Source: Acidobacteriota bacterium (GTDB lineage: Bacteria > Acidobacteriota > Holophagae > Holophagales > Holophagaceae). Taken from it: 33,914 nt of DNA. Location: positions 1-33,914 of the forward strand of contig JACQZU010000001.1 in NCBI GenBank assembly GCA_016213735.1, read 5' to 3'. The position numbers and the translations under genes are program-made. This document shows, piece by piece, positions 33,537 through 33,914 of this stretch (position 1 is its first letter; each line of letters opens with the position of its first letter). Under the pieces are notes generated by a model. It saw only the letters and a program-made list of their open reading frames with translations. It did not search any database and had not been told where the DNA came from.

Positions 33537-33663
33537 CAAACTTCCTCAGGCTCTTCCATGGTTGCTGTTGGCTTTACTTGTGGGGGTTACCATTATCAAA
33601 TTCCATCTGCCCACTCAACCGCTCTACGCCCATACAGTCGTGCTAAATGCCAATCGTTTCTAG
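33529..33663 (+). CDS. Small membrane peptide gene, second gene of cassette 2
   Basis: 44 codons, GTG start, overlapping the upstream stop by 8 bases. The product has one clear transmembrane helix (LPWLLLALLVGVTIIKF, residues 9-25) with basic residues before it (RSK) and a polar tail ending NANRF. The TAG stop lies five bases before the attC2 R'' box, so the frame fills the cassette exactly. Overlap with the membrane-protein gene suggests coupled translation and possibly a shared membrane complex. No homolog is recognised. A short frame can occur by chance, but its position, hydrophobicity and fit argue for a real gene. Confidence 0.5.
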   Translation: MRSKLPQALPWLLLALLVGVTIIKFHLPTQPLYAHTVVLNANRF

Positions 33664-33668
33664 TGGCG

Positions 33669-33794
33669 CCCTAACCCTGCGCTCAACTCGGGCCCAGCCG
33701 CTACTGTCTTCCAATCTCCCATGAACTCTTCAGATTTCTCGTCCCCAACCACCGTCCGGCCTGCGGCTGGGCCGGTTAGCTTCAACCGTTAGGC
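33669..33794 (+). other. attC recombination site of cassette 2
   Basis: 126 bp, the same length as the first attC and similar along most of its length, including an identical 23-base run (33756-33778 against 33013-33035). R'' is CCCTAAC (33669-33675), the L'' region GCTCAACTCGG, stem CCCAGCCGC/GCGGCTGGG, and R' GTTAGGC (33788-33794). Cassette 2 spans 33046-33788. Confidence 0.92.
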
Positions 33795-33800
33795 TACCCA

Positions 33801-33914
33801 ATGAAACCTGGTTTCCCCTTCAAGAAGGTCGTAAATGCGCTGATTCCGAATGCGACTCCAACCTTGTTTGTAAAAGGGGTGACCCTAGGAGTGATCGATC
33901 AATTTTCAGCATTG
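33801..33914 (+). CDS. Integron cassette 3 gene, 5' part only
   Basis: An open frame of 38 codons runs off the window end. It starts MKPGFPFKKVVNALIPNATP, 12 bases after the cassette boundary. AGG of the R' box is 7 bases upstream. It has AT-rich codon use like the other cassettes. No family can be named from this fragment. Confidence 0.55.
   Translation, partial: MKPGFPFKKVVNALIPNATPTLFVKGVTLGVIDQFSAL

Overview
The window is high-GC bacterial chromosomal DNA packed with short-spaced genes. Codon third positions are strongly G/C and many genes overlap by 1-4 bases. Gene content (carAB, clpS-clpA, an M16 peptidase pair, an HD-GYP protein, a pseudopilin and a chromosomal integron) and sequence style suggest an Acidobacteriota relative of the Holophagae (Geothrix/Holophaga-like). 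That placement is inference; no rRNA or marker gene is present to confirm it.

Layout. 1-497 has no gene. It holds two tandem ~233-bp units built around copies of a tRNA-Ser-like 3' end and its terminator. 498-4607 is a minus-strand block: a methyltransferase, an FmdB zinc ribbon, a secreted thioredoxin-like protein, tadA, and a large exported protein with an internal duplication. 4736-9136 is carA-carB (carbamoyl phosphate synthesis), with a long palindromic repeat between the two genes. 9258-10815 has a CoA-binding protein and, convergent to it, a zeta-toxin-like ATPase with a probable frameshift, separated by a cluster of strong hairpins. 10888-16360 is a plus-strand run: a FabD-like acyltransferase, a GAF/HD-GYP protein, an odd pseudopilin, a PBP4-type D,D-carboxypeptidase, and an SDR protein lacking the usual catalytic residues. 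16497-19087 is the clpS-clpA N-degron proteolysis pair. 19165-23935 holds a GYF-domain membrane protein, an M16 peptidase pair (one with the zinc motif, one without) and an NRDE/TANGO2-type protein. 24094-31182 contains an Old Yellow Enzyme, an orphan histidine kinase, a DMT exporter with a CheY-like receiver, a DUF4395 membrane protein, a beta-propeller-like lipoprotein and an alpha/beta hydrolase.

The most notable part is 31196-33914, the start of a chromosomal integron. It has an integron-type tyrosine recombinase on the minus strand, a divergent attI region with spaced repeats, and gene cassettes on the plus strand. The first two cassettes are complete, each ending in a 126-bp attC site; the two sites are closely similar. 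The third runs off the window. Cassette DNA is plainly AT-richer than the host and its genes match no family I recognise. Cassette 2 appears to carry two overlapping membrane-protein genes, the second only 44 codons long.

Regulation visible in the sequence is mostly promoter-like TAnnnT hexamers close to start codons. Two of them (fabD-like and clpS) sit at the spacing expected for leaderless transcripts.
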